64,000 nt of DNA from Verrucomicrobiota bacterium (GCA_003218375.1 QHNH01000012.1:62001-126000); one strand, 5' to 3'. Counted from the first letter of the stretch, positions 45,215-54,236 are shown. Translations and numbers: made by a program. Notes: generated from the sequence alone by a model not told the origin.

Positions 45215-45775
45215 TCATTTGTCCCGAAGCGTCTTCAGGGCGCCTCCCCACGCGATCAGCTCATCCAGCATCTCGTTGACCGACTGTTCCTTTGTCGGCC
45301 CGGGCTTGAAGACGTTGAAGTTTTCGAAGTCGGTAAACATCGAGAGCAAAACCTGGTTGCGCACGGTGGCCATTCGCACCTCCGCCAGGACCAGACGCAA
45401 GTGCTCAACGGCACGCACCCCGCTGGCGCCGCCATAACTGACGAAGCCAGCCGCTTTGTTGTTCCACTCGGCAAACAGAAAATCGATCGCATTCTTGAGC
45501 GCGCCGGAGACTCCATGGTTGTACTCGGGCGTGACGAAAACGTAGCCGTCGAAAGAGCCGATCTTGGCGGCCCATGCTTTGGTGTGAGGCTTACTGTATT
45601 GCCCCATGATGGGCGGCATCGGCTCATCGAGGAGCGGCAGGTTGAATTCCTTGATGTCCACGAGTTCGAACGCGGCATCAGTTCGCTTTTGCGCAACTTC
45701 ATGAACCCATTTCGCCACGGCCTCGCCGTTTCGACCCGGGCGGGTGCTTCCGATAATGATCGCGATCTTAATCAT
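45215..45775 (-). CDS. NADPH-dependent FMN reductase (flavodoxin-like)
   Basis: 186 residues from the ATG at 45775. Flavodoxin-like reductase: IIIGSTRPGRNGEAVAKW at the start, PEYNHGVSGALKNAIDFL (the SGALKN region) and AAGFVSYGGASGVRAVEHL. Members reduce FMN, quinones or azo compounds with NAD(P)H. It sits near an LLM flavin oxidoreductase gene, which may depend on reduced FMN from such an enzyme. Confidence 0.92.
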   Translation of the reverse strand: MIKIAIIIGSTRPGRNGEAVAKWVHEVAQKRTDAAFELVDIKEFNLPLLDEPMPPIMGQYSKPHTKAWAAKIGSFDGYVFVTPEYNHGVSGALKNAIDFLFAEWNNKAAGFVSYGGASGVRAVEHLRLVLAEVRMATVRNQVLLSMFTDFENFNVFKPGPTKEQSVNEMLDELIAWGGALKTLRDK

Positions 45776-45815
45776 ATGATATACCTGGTTGATGGCGTGT
45801 TTTGATTTCGAACAT

Positions 45816-46181
45816 TCAGGGCAGGCTGTCGAAAAAGAGATAAACGGCGGCGATCCGGCCGTCCCGGGCAATGATGAAATCAGTCCCGGCGTAAGCTGGC
45901 GCCTCGCCAGGCCGGCCCGCTACCCATTTGACCCGGCCGCCATTGCCCAGTTCCTCGGGTTTCGCAATTGGCTGATATTGAAAGTCAGGGTGAGTAGCCT
46001 TGATGGCGCCCGCGATGCGATCGATCTCGTCGCGGCCACGGTAGACGCCCGTTTTGGGGTCGTAGAACACGCCGTCTTCGTTCCAGATCTCATCGATGAC
46101 GGCGCGCCGGAGCGCGGGATTGTTTTCACCGAAAACCTCCTGAAGATTGCGGGTCAGTAATGTCGATATGCTGTAGGGCAT
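45816..46181 (-). CDS. NTF2-like (SnoaL-type) protein
   Basis: 121 residues. VFGENNPALRRAVIDEIWNE, VFYDPKTGVYRGRDEIDRIA, and a late GTDFIIARDGRIAAVYLFFD are typical of SnoaL-like NTF2-fold proteins. It lies between the FMN reductase and the LLM oxidoreductase genes on the same strand, with gaps of 40 and 25 bp, so probably one transcript. Substrate unknown. Confidence 0.85.
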   Translation of the reverse strand: MPYSISTLLTRNLQEVFGENNPALRRAVIDEIWNEDGVFYDPKTGVYRGRDEIDRIAGAIKATHPDFQYQPIAKPEELGNGGRVKWVAGRPGEAPAYAGTDFIIARDGRIAAVYLFFDSLP

Positions 46182-46206
46182 GGGTTGTCTCCTCTTCGAT
46201 TACCGT

Positions 46207-47286
46207 TCAGCCGGTTGCATGTGAGTTCGCCAGCAGAGGCATCGCTGCTGTCTCGGACGTAAGTGCCTCTCGCACCAGAGGAGCAACCCGCGTCCCAAGC
46301 AGCTCGATCGCACGCATGAGTTTGGCGTGGGGCAATGCCGCGACGCTCATCTGAAACGTGAGGCGAGAGATGCCGCCTAACGACTCGTTCAAGCGCAGGA
46401 TCTTTTCTGCGACGGTTTCCGGATCGCCGACGATGAGCGCTCCGGTCGGTCCGAGCAGGGCATCGAATTGTGCGCGTGTCACTGGCGGCCAGCCGCGCTC
46501 CTTTCCGATTTCAGAAAAGCTCCTCGCATAACCGGGAAAGAAATCGTTGGTTGCTTTTGCCTCGGTCTCCGCGACGTAGCCTAACGAGTGAATGCCAACC
46601 TTAAGCTGCTCGGGAGAGTGTCCGGCGCGCAAACCTGCTTCCCGGTAGCGGTCGATCAAAGGCCGAAAGCGGTGCGGCTCCCCGCCGATGATCGCGACGA
46701 TTAGCGGGAGCCCGAGCATGCCGGCGCGAACGAAGGAGCTCGGAGTGCCTCCGACACCGAGCCAGACCGGTAGCGGGTTCTGCAGTGGGCGCGGGTAAAC
46801 TCCCTGTCCCGTGAGAGCGGTGCGATGTTTGCCCGACCAATGTACGTGTGTGTTCTCGCGAATGTTCAGAAGCAAATCGAGCTTCTCGGCGAAGAGCGAA
46901 TCGTAGTCCTCGAGCTCCAGGCCGAAGAGGGGAAACGCTTCGATGAATGAGCCGCGCCCGGCTACGATCTCCGCCCTTCCGTTCGAAAGTAGATCAAGGG
47001 TCGCGAACTCCTGAAACACGCGCACCGGGTCGGCCGCGCTCAACACAGTGACCGCGCTCGTTAGGCGTATCTTGCGGGTTCGAGTGGCGGCAGCGGCGAG
47101 AATCATCGTGGGCGCGGAATCAAGAAACTCGCGGCGGTGGTGCTCGCCGATGCCAAAGACATCGAGGCCTACCTCGTCCGCGAGCGTGATCGCTTCGAGT
47201 AACTCGCTCAGATGTCGTGCCGGATCGATTGCCCGACCGGCCGCGTCCACGGTTGCCACTACGAAACTGTCTACGCCGATCTCCAT
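46207..47286 (-). CDS. LLM-class flavin-dependent oxidoreductase
   Basis: 359 residues from the ATG at 47286. TIM-barrel luciferase-like monooxygenase: DVFGIGEHHRREFLDSAPT, KIRLTSAVTVLSAADPVRVF, GRAEIVAGRGSFIEAFPLFG, and VWLGVGGTPSSFVRAG. These enzymes need FMN reduced by a partner; an FMN reductase gene is two genes downstream on the same strand. The gene follows a DoxX-like membrane gene after 17 bp, under the MarR-controlled divergent promoter. Confidence 0.9.
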   Translation of the reverse strand: MEIGVDSFVVATVDAAGRAIDPARHLSELLEAITLADEVGLDVFGIGEHHRREFLDSAPTMILAAAATRTRKIRLTSAVTVLSAADPVRVFQEFATLDLLSNGRAEIVAGRGSFIEAFPLFGLELEDYDSLFAEKLDLLLNIRENTHVHWSGKHRTALTGQGVYPRPLQNPLPVWLGVGGTPSSFVRAGMLGLPLIVAIIGGEPHRFRPLIDRYREAGLRAGHSPEQLKVGIHSLGYVAETEAKATNDFFPGYARSFSEIGKERGWPPVTRAQFDALLGPTGALIVGDPETVAEKILRLNESLGGISRLTFQMSVAALPHAKLMRAIELLGTRVAPLVREALTSETAAMPLLANSHATG

Positions 47287-47303
47287 TGGTGGGTGATTCT
47301 TGT

Positions 47304-47687
47304 TCAAGCGGCAACGCGCTGTTGAAAGAGGCCGGCGAAGGCGGAGCGGACGCTCAGGAACACAACGATCCACAGCACCGTCACGACCAGAGCCAGAGGC
47401 AGACCGCTCGGAAGCATCAAGATGTGAATGAGCAGAATGTTGACGATGATCGGAGCGAGCAGCGTCAGCGCGAGCGGGACGTAGCGATTGAGGAGGAGCA
47501 GAACCGCCGAAATGATCTGGAGCAGAAATATCGGGACCAGATAATGGGAGACGAAGAGCGCTCCCACAAACTGACCGGCCGTTCCGGACGGCGGAGGTGC
47601 AGGAATAAAGTGAAGGAATCCGTTCAGTCCGAAGACCAGAAAGATGAGGCCGAGAAGAAAACGGGCGATGATAATAGTGATTTTCAT
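47304..47687 (-). CDS. DoxX-like small membrane protein
   Basis: 127 residues, four hydrophobic helices (~5-24, 45-65, 68-88, 95-115), starting ITIIIARFLLGLIFLVFGLN with the DoxX-type FGLNGFLHF motif. First gene of the leftward unit DoxX, LLM oxidoreductase, NTF2-like, FMN reductase, whose promoter region is shared with the divergent MarR regulator. Such small DoxX proteins are often controlled by MarR or oxidative stress; function unclear. Confidence 0.8.
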   Translation of the reverse strand: MKITIIIARFLLGLIFLVFGLNGFLHFIPAPPPSGTAGQFVGALFVSHYLVPIFLLQIISAVLLLLNRYVPLALTLLAPIIVNILLIHILMLPSGLPLALVVTVLWIVVFLSVRSAFAGLFQQRVAA

Positions 47688-47713
47688 GTTAGTTTCTTTT
47701 GTTTGATACGAAG

Positions 47714-47731
47714 TATATTGATATCAATATA
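47714..47731. promoter_or_regulatory. Perfect 18-bp palindrome, probable MarR operator
   Basis: TATATTGATATCAATATA lies between the divergent DoxX and MarR genes, 22 bp before the MarR start and 27 bp from the DoxX start. A 16-20 bp TTGATATCAA-type dyad is the usual MarR-family operator, so the regulator most likely represses both its own gene and the DoxX/LLM operon. Confidence 0.75.
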
Positions 47732-47752
47732 TCTGTCAAGGAACAATTCCCC

Positions 47753-48208
47753 ATGAAAAAAAAGCGAACCCGGCAAACCGAAGACTCCTCAGGCGTGCAT
47801 CTCTGGCTCGTCCTCATGAAAGCCTTTCAGGCGCTGCTCCCGCACGCGGCGAGCAGCATCAAGCGGACGGAATTGGGCGACTCGGATTTCCGTGTCCTCG
47901 AAGCGCTCCTTCATAAAGGACCACTCCCGGTGAATACAGTGGGTCCGAAGGTCTGGCTCACGCCTGGATCGATCAGCGTGGCCGTTGATCGGCTGGTCAA
48001 GAAAGGGCTGGTTTCGCGCAAGGGCCACGCCGAGGACCGCCGGGTGCGCCAGGTGGAACTGACCCCGAAGGGACGGGCGCTGATTACGCGCGGGTTTGGC
48101 GAGCACGCAGCCGCGATGGAATCTATTGCGAGCGTTCTTTCAGAAAACGAGCGGCTTACTTTGCTGCGGCTGCTCAAGAAACTGGGTAAACACGCCGCGG
48201 GAGAGTAG
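47753..48208 (+). CDS. MarR-family transcriptional regulator
   Basis: 151 residues from the ATG at 47753. Winged helix-turn-helix with DFRVLEALLHKGPLPVNTVG, LTPGSISVAVDRLVKKGLV (recognition helix), and the wing KGHAEDRRVRQVELTPKG. Divergent from the DoxX/LLM operon across an 18-bp palindromic site. Likely a repressor released by a small aromatic or oxidising compound. Confidence 0.92.
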   Translation: MKKKRTRQTEDSSGVHLWLVLMKAFQALLPHAASSIKRTELGDSDFRVLEALLHKGPLPVNTVGPKVWLTPGSISVAVDRLVKKGLVSRKGHAEDRRVRQVELTPKGRALITRGFGEHAAAMESIASVLSENERLTLLRLLKKLGKHAAGE

Positions 48209-48246
48209 CCCGTTGATAAGATTCGTATCCGTGATGCGATGCGAAC

Positions 48247-51200
48247 TTAGAGGGCTGGTTCCGCTCCTAACGGTGGCGCGGATTGGGTGGGTGCGGATGG
48301 AGAAGGGTTGCGGCGTTCCTTGAACCGCATGATCACGACGTAGAACACAGGGGTGAGAAAGAGGCCGAAGCCCGTGACGCCAAGCATTCCGAAAAAGACG
48401 GCGGTCCCAAGGGCCTGACGCATTTCCGCACCGGCGCCTTTGCTGAGAAGAAGCGGAAGGACACCGAAAATGAAGGCAAAGGAAGTCATCAGAATCGGAC
48501 GCAACCGCAAACGAGCAGCTTCGACGGCAGCGGCGAAGCGATCTTTTTTATCGCGGTCCTGAATCTGTTTCGCGAACTCGACGATCAGGATGGCATTCTT
48601 ACAAGCGAGCCCCACCAGCACGACAAAGCCGATTTGGGTAAAAATGTTGTTCTCCATCGAACGCAGCCAGACGCCGCCGATCGAACTGAACAGGCACATA
48701 GGCACAATGAGAATGATCGCGAGCGGCAACGACCAGCTTTCGTACAGAGCCGAAAGGAGAAGGAAGACGAACAAGACGCAGAGCGGAAAAATGTAGATCG
48801 CGCTGTTGCCCGCGAGTTTTTGTTGGAGCGCGATCTCCGTCCAGTCCGTCGTGAAGCTGGTAGGCAAAGTTTCTTTCGCGAGACGGTCGACGGCGGCGAG
48901 GGCGTCGCCCGTACTCGCGCCTGGCGCGGGCTGGCCACTGAGGTCGGCCGCCGGGAACATGTTGTAACGCGTGATCTTGTCGGCGCCGCTCACTTCCTTG
49001 ACCGTCGCGACGGAACCGAGCGGAACAATTCCACCGGCGGCGTTGCGCGTTTTGAGCAGGCGGATGTCTTCAGGCTTGAGACGAAACTCTGAGTCAGCCT
49101 GCGCGGTCACGCGATAGGTTCGTCCGAAGAGCGTGAGATCGTTCACGTAGGTCGAACCGAGATAAGTCTGGAGCGTGCCGAAGATGTTACTCAGCGGCAC
49201 GTTCATGCTTTTCGCTTTGACGCGATCCACATCCAGCCAGAGCTGCGGCACGTTCGCGCGGAACGTCGTTAGGTTGTTGGTCAGGCCGGGCGTTTGATTC
49301 GCTTTCATCATCATCGCGAAAGCTTGCGTCTGCAGTTCCTCGAGGCCGGCGTTGCTGCGATCCTGAATGAAGAGCTTGTAGCCGCCGGCATTGCCAATGC
49401 CGGCCACAGGCGGCGGCGGAAAGACAAAGGCAAGGGCCTCGGGAATCTCGGCGCGCACGCGCGCGTTCATCTTCGCTACAATCGCCGGCATCCCCTGCTC
49501 TGGCGTAGTGCGCTCCGAGAATTCCTTGAAGGGCAGAAAGACGGCGGCGGTATTCGGCTGATTGCCGCCGAAGAGATTGAACCCGGCGAACTCGACAGTG
49601 TTGAGAATGCCGGGCGTTTCGCGCCCGATCTTCGTAATCTTGTCGACGACGGCCTGCGTGCGATCGAGCGACGCCGCGTCGGGCAACTGTGCGTAGACGA
49701 TGGCGTAGCCGCGATCCTGCGTCGGCAGAAATCCGCCCGGCACCACTTTGAAACCGAGCGCGGTTAGGCCCAGCAAACCTGCATAGACGAGCAGAACGAT
49801 GACCGCCAGTCGGGTAAGCCGCGCGACAGTGTTGCCATAGGCGTTCGAGCTCCACGCGAAGACTTTGTTGAATCCTTTGAAGAACCAACCAAGCAGGCCA
49901 TCGATCACACGCTGAAACGAATCCTTCTTCGCGCCGCGCGGCCGGAGGAGGAGCGAGGCGAGCGCGGGCGAAAGCGTAAGCGAGTTGAGGGCGGAGATCG
50001 CGGTCGAGACCGCAATGGTGAGCGCGAACTGCCGAAAAAATGCGCCAGTGATTCCGCTGATGAACGCGGTGGGGATAAAGACCGAGCAAAGCACGAGCGC
50101 AATCGCGACCAGGGCGCCACCCACCTCGGTCATGGCTTTGCGGGCCGCGTCCCGCGGGCTAAGGCCGTCTTCGATGTGGTGCTCGATAGCCTCGACGACC
50201 ACGATGGCGTCGTCGACCACGATGCCGATCGCAAGAACAAGCCCGAAGAGCGAGATGTTATTAATCGAAAATCCGAAGGCCTGCATCGCAGCGAAGGTGC
50301 CAATCAACGAAACCGGAATGGCGATCAGCGGAATGAGCGCCGCGCGCCAGGTTTGAAGGAAGACAAGCACCACGAGAACAACCAGTGCGATTGCTTCGAA
50401 TAGGGTCTTTTGAACTTCGTGGATCGACTCGCGCACCGACACAGTCGGGTCGTACACAATTGTGTAGTCGAGGCCGACGGGGAAGCGCTGCTTCAGCTGG
50501 GCCATCTTCGCGCGCACGGCGTCGGAGGTAGCGAGTGCGTTAGAACCCGGAAGCTGGAAAATGGCCAGCGCGGTTGCCGGTTTTCCGCCGAGCTGGCTGT
50601 TGACCGTGTAGTCGCGAGCCGCAAGCTCAACTCGCGCGACATCGCGCACTCGGGTGACTTGTCCGTCGATTCCGGTCTTGATTACGATTGCGCCAAACTC
50701 CTTTTCATCCGCGAGCCGGCCCTGGGTGCTGACCGTGTATTGAAATGCCGCCGCCCCTTTCGGGACCGGCGGCGCGCCGATGATTCCTGCTGCAACCTGC
50801 ACATTCTGCTCCTGGATTGCCTGGATAACATCCTGCGCCGTCAGCCCACGCGAAGAAATCTTGTTAGGATCGAGCCAGATCCGCATCGAATATTCACGGG
50901 CCCCGAAGACATTGATGTCGCCCACGCCGTCGACGCGCGCGAGTTCGTCGCGAATCTGGAGCAGGGCATAATTGCTGGTGAAAAGCTGATCGAGCGACCC
51001 GTCCGGCGAGACGAGATGCACGACCATGGTAATGTCGGGCGACTGTTTTTTCGTTGTCACCCCGATTCGCTGCACGTCGGCCGGGAGGATGGGAATCGCG
51101 ATGGCGACGCGGTTTTGGACCAATACCTGGGCTGTATCGAGATTGGTGCCGAGTTTGAAGGTGATGCTGAGCGTCATGTTGCCGTCGCTCGTGCTCTGCG

Positions 51201-51444
51201 AAGACATGTAGAGCATGTTCTCCACGCCATTGACCTGCTGCTCGATCGGCGTCGCCACGGTTTCCGAAACGACTTTCGCGTTTGCGCCCGGATAGTTCGT
51301 CGTGACCTGGATGGTGGGCGGGGCGATCTGGGGATATTGCGCGATCGGCAACGTCGAAAGCGCGATCACACCCACGAGCGTGATGACGATACTGATCACG
51401 CCGGCGAAGATCGGCCGGTCGATGAAGAAATGAGGGAAGTTCAT
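48247..51444 (-). CDS. RND multidrug efflux permease (HAE1 type)
   Basis: 1065 residues, full length for the AcrB family (~1040). Twelve membrane helices in the usual 1+5, 1+5 order and two large periplasmic loops. Start NFPHFFIDRPIFAGVISIV, the porter motif ATPIEQQVNGVENMLYMSS, the proton-relay aspartates in VVDDAIVVVEAIEHH, and the conserved GLACKNAILIVEFAKQ. Transported drugs cannot be predicted. The adaptor gene is upstream on the same strand, but a four-helix-bundle gene lies between and overlaps by 4 bp; no TolC-type outer-membrane gene is in the window. Confidence 0.95.
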   Translation of the reverse strand: MNFPHFFIDRPIFAGVISIVITLVGVIALSTLPIAQYPQIAPPTIQVTTNYPGANAKVVSETVATPIEQQVNGVENMLYMSSQSTSDGNMTLSITFKLGTNLDTAQVLVQNRVAIAIPILPADVQRIGVTTKKQSPDITMVVHLVSPDGSLDQLFTSNYALLQIRDELARVDGVGDINVFGAREYSMRIWLDPNKISSRGLTAQDVIQAIQEQNVQVAAGIIGAPPVPKGAAAFQYTVSTQGRLADEKEFGAIVIKTGIDGQVTRVRDVARVELAARDYTVNSQLGGKPATALAIFQLPGSNALATSDAVRAKMAQLKQRFPVGLDYTIVYDPTVSVRESIHEVQKTLFEAIALVVLVVLVFLQTWRAALIPLIAIPVSLIGTFAAMQAFGFSINNISLFGLVLAIGIVVDDAIVVVEAIEHHIEDGLSPRDAARKAMTEVGGALVAIALVLCSVFIPTAFISGITGAFFRQFALTIAVSTAISALNSLTLSPALASLLLRPRGAKKDSFQRVIDGLLGWFFKGFNKVFAWSSNAYGNTVARLTRLAVIVLLVYAGLLGLTALGFKVVPGGFLPTQDRGYAIVYAQLPDAASLDRTQAVVDKITKIGRETPGILNTVEFAGFNLFGGNQPNTAAVFLPFKEFSERTTPEQGMPAIVAKMNARVRAEIPEALAFVFPPPPVAGIGNAGGYKLFIQDRSNAGLEELQTQAFAMMMKANQTPGLTNNLTTFRANVPQLWLDVDRVKAKSMNVPLSNIFGTLQTYLGSTYVNDLTLFGRTYRVTAQADSEFRLKPEDIRLLKTRNAAGGIVPLGSVATVKEVSGADKITRYNMFPAADLSGQPAPGASTGDALAAVDRLAKETLPTSFTTDWTEIALQQKLAGNSAIYIFPLCVLFVFLLLSALYESWSLPLAIILIVPMCLFSSIGGVWLRSMENNIFTQIGFVVLVGLACKNAILIVEFAKQIQDRDKKDRFAAAVEAARLRLRPILMTSFAFIFGVLPLLLSKGAGAEMRQALGTAVFFGMLGVTGFGLFLTPVFYVVIMRFKERRNPSPSAPTQSAPPLGAEPAL

Positions 51445-51815
51445 CGGAATTCGGAATTCGGAGCGCGGTTGCGTCGCGCGGTTTTGATTGAAGCGACGCT
51501 GATTGCGATCAGTTCGTTAGCTTCTTGCTTGATCGCAGCCAGCTTCGCGGCGGCTACAAGTCCGGAATCCTCGAGTAATTCGAGCCAGAACAAGGTTTCG
51601 TCGACTTCCTCTTCGACGATGCCCATTTTGGCAGTGAAGTCCGCCGTCGATTTCGCGCGACATGCCGCGCGATAGTTTGCTGCCACCGACGTCCCCGACC
51701 GCACGATCTGCGACGCCAGCGCACGACCCGCCGTGGTTTTCGGCAACGCGTCGACAAGCTTCAAAACCCGAAGCGCAAACGCCTTCGTTCGCTTCTTCAA
51801 ATCACGGTCGCTCAT
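51441..51815 (-). CDS. Four-helix-bundle protein (23S rRNA-IVS type) inside the RND operon
   Basis: 124 residues. The family pattern is complete: KKRTKAFALRVLKLVDALP, ALASQIVRSGTSVAANYRAA, RAKSTADFTAKMGIVEEEVD, ETLFWLELLEDSG. Homologues are encoded in intervening sequences of 23S rRNA genes and as free-standing genes of unknown function. Here the gene lies between the RND adaptor and permease genes, its stop overlapping the permease start (ATGA), and is flanked on both sides by inverted heptad arrays (51445-51465, 51827-51861). The gene looks inserted into an operon as a cassette and yet keeps translational coupling. Confidence 0.92.
   Translation of the reverse strand: MSDRDLKKRTKAFALRVLKLVDALPKTTAGRALASQIVRSGTSVAANYRAACRAKSTADFTAKMGIVEEEVDETLFWLELLEDSGLVAAAKLAAIKQEANELIAISVASIKTARRNRAPNSEFR
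51445..51465. repeat. CGGAATT heptad array, left flank of the four-helix-bundle gene
   Basis: CGGAATT, CGGAATT, CGGAGCG. It lies over the last codons of the four-helix-bundle gene and immediately upstream of the permease start codon. Confidence 0.65.
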
Positions 51816-51826
51816 TTAGGTTCCTA

Positions 51827-51861
51827 GATTCCGCATTCCGAATTCCGCACTCCGCATTCAC
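51827..51861. repeat. ATTCCG-type heptad array, right flank of the four-helix-bundle gene
   Basis: GATTCCG, CATTCCG, AATTCCG, CACTCCG, CATTCAC with exact 7-bp period. It is the reverse-complement type of the array at 51445-51465 and also contains the adaptor stop codon. Confidence 0.7.
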
Positions 51862-52988
51862 TTCTCCGCCTCTGGAATTGGTTTCACCGTCATTCCCGGC
51901 TGCAATAGCTGGAGTCGCGTGGAGACAACTTTCTCGCCGTCCTTGAGTCCGCTCTTCACGATCCGTTTGCCCTCGAATATCGTTCCGGTCTCGATGTTGC
52001 GGCGCTCGATCGTGTTGTCCGCTTTCACGGCAAAGACGTACTTCACGCCTTGCTGTGAGCTGATTACCTTGTCGTCAATGAGAGCGGCGTGATACGGCGC
52101 CGCGCCGGCAATGCGGACGCGAACAAAGAATCCCGGCGTAATAAAGTTGGGATTCCAGTTCTTCAGGACCACGCGGGCGCGGACCGTGCCCGTCCCGGGA
52201 TCGAGTCGATTATCGACAAAATCGACAACGCCTTCGTGGGGGAAGTCAGTTTCGTTGCCGAGCTCGACGAAGGCTGGAATTCTCTCGGTGCGAGCACTGA
52301 CGCGTTTCCCTTCCTCACTCAGTTTGATGTACTTGAGGATTGCGTTTTCATCGCCGTCGAGTTTCGCATAGATGGGATCGACCGAGACCACCGTGGTCAG
52401 TACGCTCTCCGCGCCCGCCCCGGGTTGGACGAGATTGCCGAGCGTAATGCGCGCGTCGCTCACCCGACCTTCGATGGGCGATTTGATCTGGGTAAATTCC
52501 AGATTCAGCGCGGCGGAATTTTTTGCTGCCTCGGCCGCGGCCGATGCGGCGGCGGAACCCTGATAAGCAGCGGCCTTCTGGTCGAACTCACTGGCCGAGA
52601 TCGTATTCTTGGTGCGCAGGTCTTTCGCGCGATCCAATTCAATCTGTGCCAGCTTGAGTTGAGCCTGCATGCGCTCGAATTCGGCCGCGGCCCGGTCGAA
52701 GTCTGCCTGGTAAGGGCGCGGATCGATCACGTAAAGGAGATCGCCTTTTCTGATAATGGCGCCTGCCTGGAAATGGATCTCGGTAATGTAACCGGAGACG
52801 CGCGGCCGGATCTCCACCGACTCGACTGCTTCCAGACGCCCAGTGAATTCATCCCACTCGTTTACCTCTTTCTCGACGACGGTGAGAACGTTGACGGGTA
52901 AGGGGCCCGGCGCCGGCGGAGCTGTCCTCTTGCAGCCGCCTTCGGCGATTAACAAAAGCACGAGGCCGAGACTGACAACAAATTTCAT
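51858..52988 (-). CDS. RND efflux periplasmic adaptor lipoprotein
   Basis: 376 residues from the ATG at 52988. A lipoprotein signal (LLLIAEGGCKR) leads into a membrane-fusion-protein fold: VEIRPRVSGYITEIHFQAGA (lipoyl half), a coiled-coil hairpin (FDRAAAEFERMQAQLKLAQI), the second lipoyl half LEFTQIKSPIEGRV, then beta-barrel and membrane-proximal parts. It pairs with the RND permease downstream. A heptad array and the four-helix-bundle gene separate the two. Expression is probably under the TetR regulator at 54302. Confidence 0.93.
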   Translation of the reverse strand: MKFVVSLGLVLLLIAEGGCKRTAPPAPGPLPVNVLTVVEKEVNEWDEFTGRLEAVESVEIRPRVSGYITEIHFQAGAIIRKGDLLYVIDPRPYQADFDRAAAEFERMQAQLKLAQIELDRAKDLRTKNTISASEFDQKAAAYQGSAAASAAAEAAKNSAALNLEFTQIKSPIEGRVSDARITLGNLVQPGAGAESVLTTVVSVDPIYAKLDGDENAILKYIKLSEEGKRVSARTERIPAFVELGNETDFPHEGVVDFVDNRLDPGTGTVRARVVLKNWNPNFITPGFFVRVRIAGAAPYHAALIDDKVISSQQGVKYVFAVKADNTIERRNIETGTIFEGKRIVKSGLKDGEKVVSTRLQLLQPGMTVKPIPEAEK

Positions 52989-53114
52989 CGCATCTCCTCT
53001 TTTTGAAGGTGTCCGCCGCCGAAGCGTGGCCCCCATACCAAGCCTAGCGGCGGCATTTGTCACGTGTCATTCTTGTGAACTTTCAGGGCCCGGGCTCGTG
53101 CGTCTTGAGTGGAT

Positions 53115-53870
53115 TCAGCTCAATCCACCGGCCACATAAATAACTTCGCCGGTGACCCACGCCGCATCCGAGGAAGCGAGAAAGGAAACGACCGGAGCGA
53201 TGTCGCCCGGCTGTCCAAGACGACCCAACGGCGTTTGCGCGACCATTTGTTTCTCGAAATCGCTTCCGGCATATCCGCCGGAATGAAAGCCTTCGGTCTC
53301 AACCCCGCCTGGATTGACGGAATTCACCCGGATCTTTCTTGGGCCCAGCTCCTTCGCCAACACTCGGGTGATGGCATCTACGGCCCCTTTGGTGGCGGTA
53401 TAGATCACTGACGTCGGTGGCGTGATGGCTGTAGCCGCCGAACTAATATTGATCACGCTGCCCCCCTCGGCGCCGAAATGCTTCACCGCCTCCTGCGTTG
53501 CCAGGATCAGTCCGAGAACGTTCGTGTTGAACTCGCGATGAAACTCGCTCTCCGTCGCCTCTTCGAGAGGTGCGAATTGGTAGACGCCGGCGTTGTTCAC
53601 CAGAATATCGAGCCGGCCGAATGCTTTTCTGGTCTCCGCGAAAAGGCGTTCGATGTCTTTCTTCTTCGCAACATCAGCCTGGATGGCGACCGCTTTTCCG
53701 CCGCGCTTGGCAATTTCGTCAACGATTTGGTCCGCGCCCTCCTTTGAGGAGGCGTAGTTGACCACGACAGCCGCGCCCTCCGCGGCGAGATGCTTCGCGA
53801 TACCCGCTCCGATTCCTTTCGAGGCTCCGGTTACGACTGCAACCTGGTTTATCAGTTTTCCATTTTTCAT
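53115..53870 (-). CDS. SDR-family oxidoreductase
   Basis: 251 residues. Complete classical SDR: TGASKGIGAGIAKHLAAEG, NNAGVYQFAPL, INISSAATAI, YTATKGAVDA (YxxxK), and the ending GEVIYVAGGLS. Closest in style to FabG/glucose-dehydrogenase-like enzymes. The truncated SDR at 8845 is clearly a relative. It lies between the hypothetical gene at 53910 and the RND adaptor on the same strand and is probably co-expressed with them. Confidence 0.9.
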   Translation of the reverse strand: MKNGKLINQVAVVTGASKGIGAGIAKHLAAEGAAVVVNYASSKEGADQIVDEIAKRGGKAVAIQADVAKKKDIERLFAETRKAFGRLDILVNNAGVYQFAPLEEATESEFHREFNTNVLGLILATQEAVKHFGAEGGSVINISSAATAITPPTSVIYTATKGAVDAITRVLAKELGPRKIRVNSVNPGGVETEGFHSGGYAGSDFEKQMVAQTPLGRLGQPGDIAPVVSFLASSDAAWVTGEVIYVAGGLS

Positions 53871-53909
53871 TTTGTTTCTTCTTATTTTCTTATCGTTGGT
53901 GGTTTTGAT

Positions 53910-54236
53910 TCATCCACAGAAGGCAAACGCCGGTTGATAGCTGGGAAAGCCCGAGAAACCCTGCAGTGCCCGAAGGTCTTCATGGCTCGGGTCTGCTGGT
54001 TGGAGATTTAGCTTCGCGATGTGGGCCTCGACCAAATCAGGCAGAAACAAATGCGGGAATGTCGACAGCTCCCGGGCCCTGACTTCTTCTTCATCCAGCA
54101 CGAGGTGGATGATTTCCGCGAGGTCGGGATACGCTTGCTGGTAATCGTTTTGAAGCCGGACTTTGAGGTTCGTGAGGGCGCGAGCAACGGTCTGGAGGAA
54201 ATCTGGTGGGACATCGGATGGTAGGTTGATTTTCAT
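53910..54236 (-). CDS. Small hypothetical protein in the TetR/RND unit
   Basis: 108 residues, no signal and no membrane part. Helical start PPDFLQTVARALTNLKVRLQ, then acidic VLDEEEVRARELSTFPHLF, and PSHEDLRALQGF. I recognise no family. First gene behind the tetR gene; a TTGAC/GTCTA site (54262-54276) lies 26-40 bp upstream, so it probably opens the unit SDR/adaptor/permease and may be under TetR control. Confidence 0.5.
   Translation of the reverse strand: MKINLPSDVPPDFLQTVARALTNLKVRLQNDYQQAYPDLAEIIHLVLDEEEVRARELSTFPHLFLPDLVEAHIAKLNLQPADPSHEDLRALQGFSGFPSYQPAFAFCG

Noticed and set aside
50410-51675. 421-codon plus-strand open frame opposite the RND permease
   Set aside because: Antisense to conserved RND motifs; composition is that of a shadow frame.
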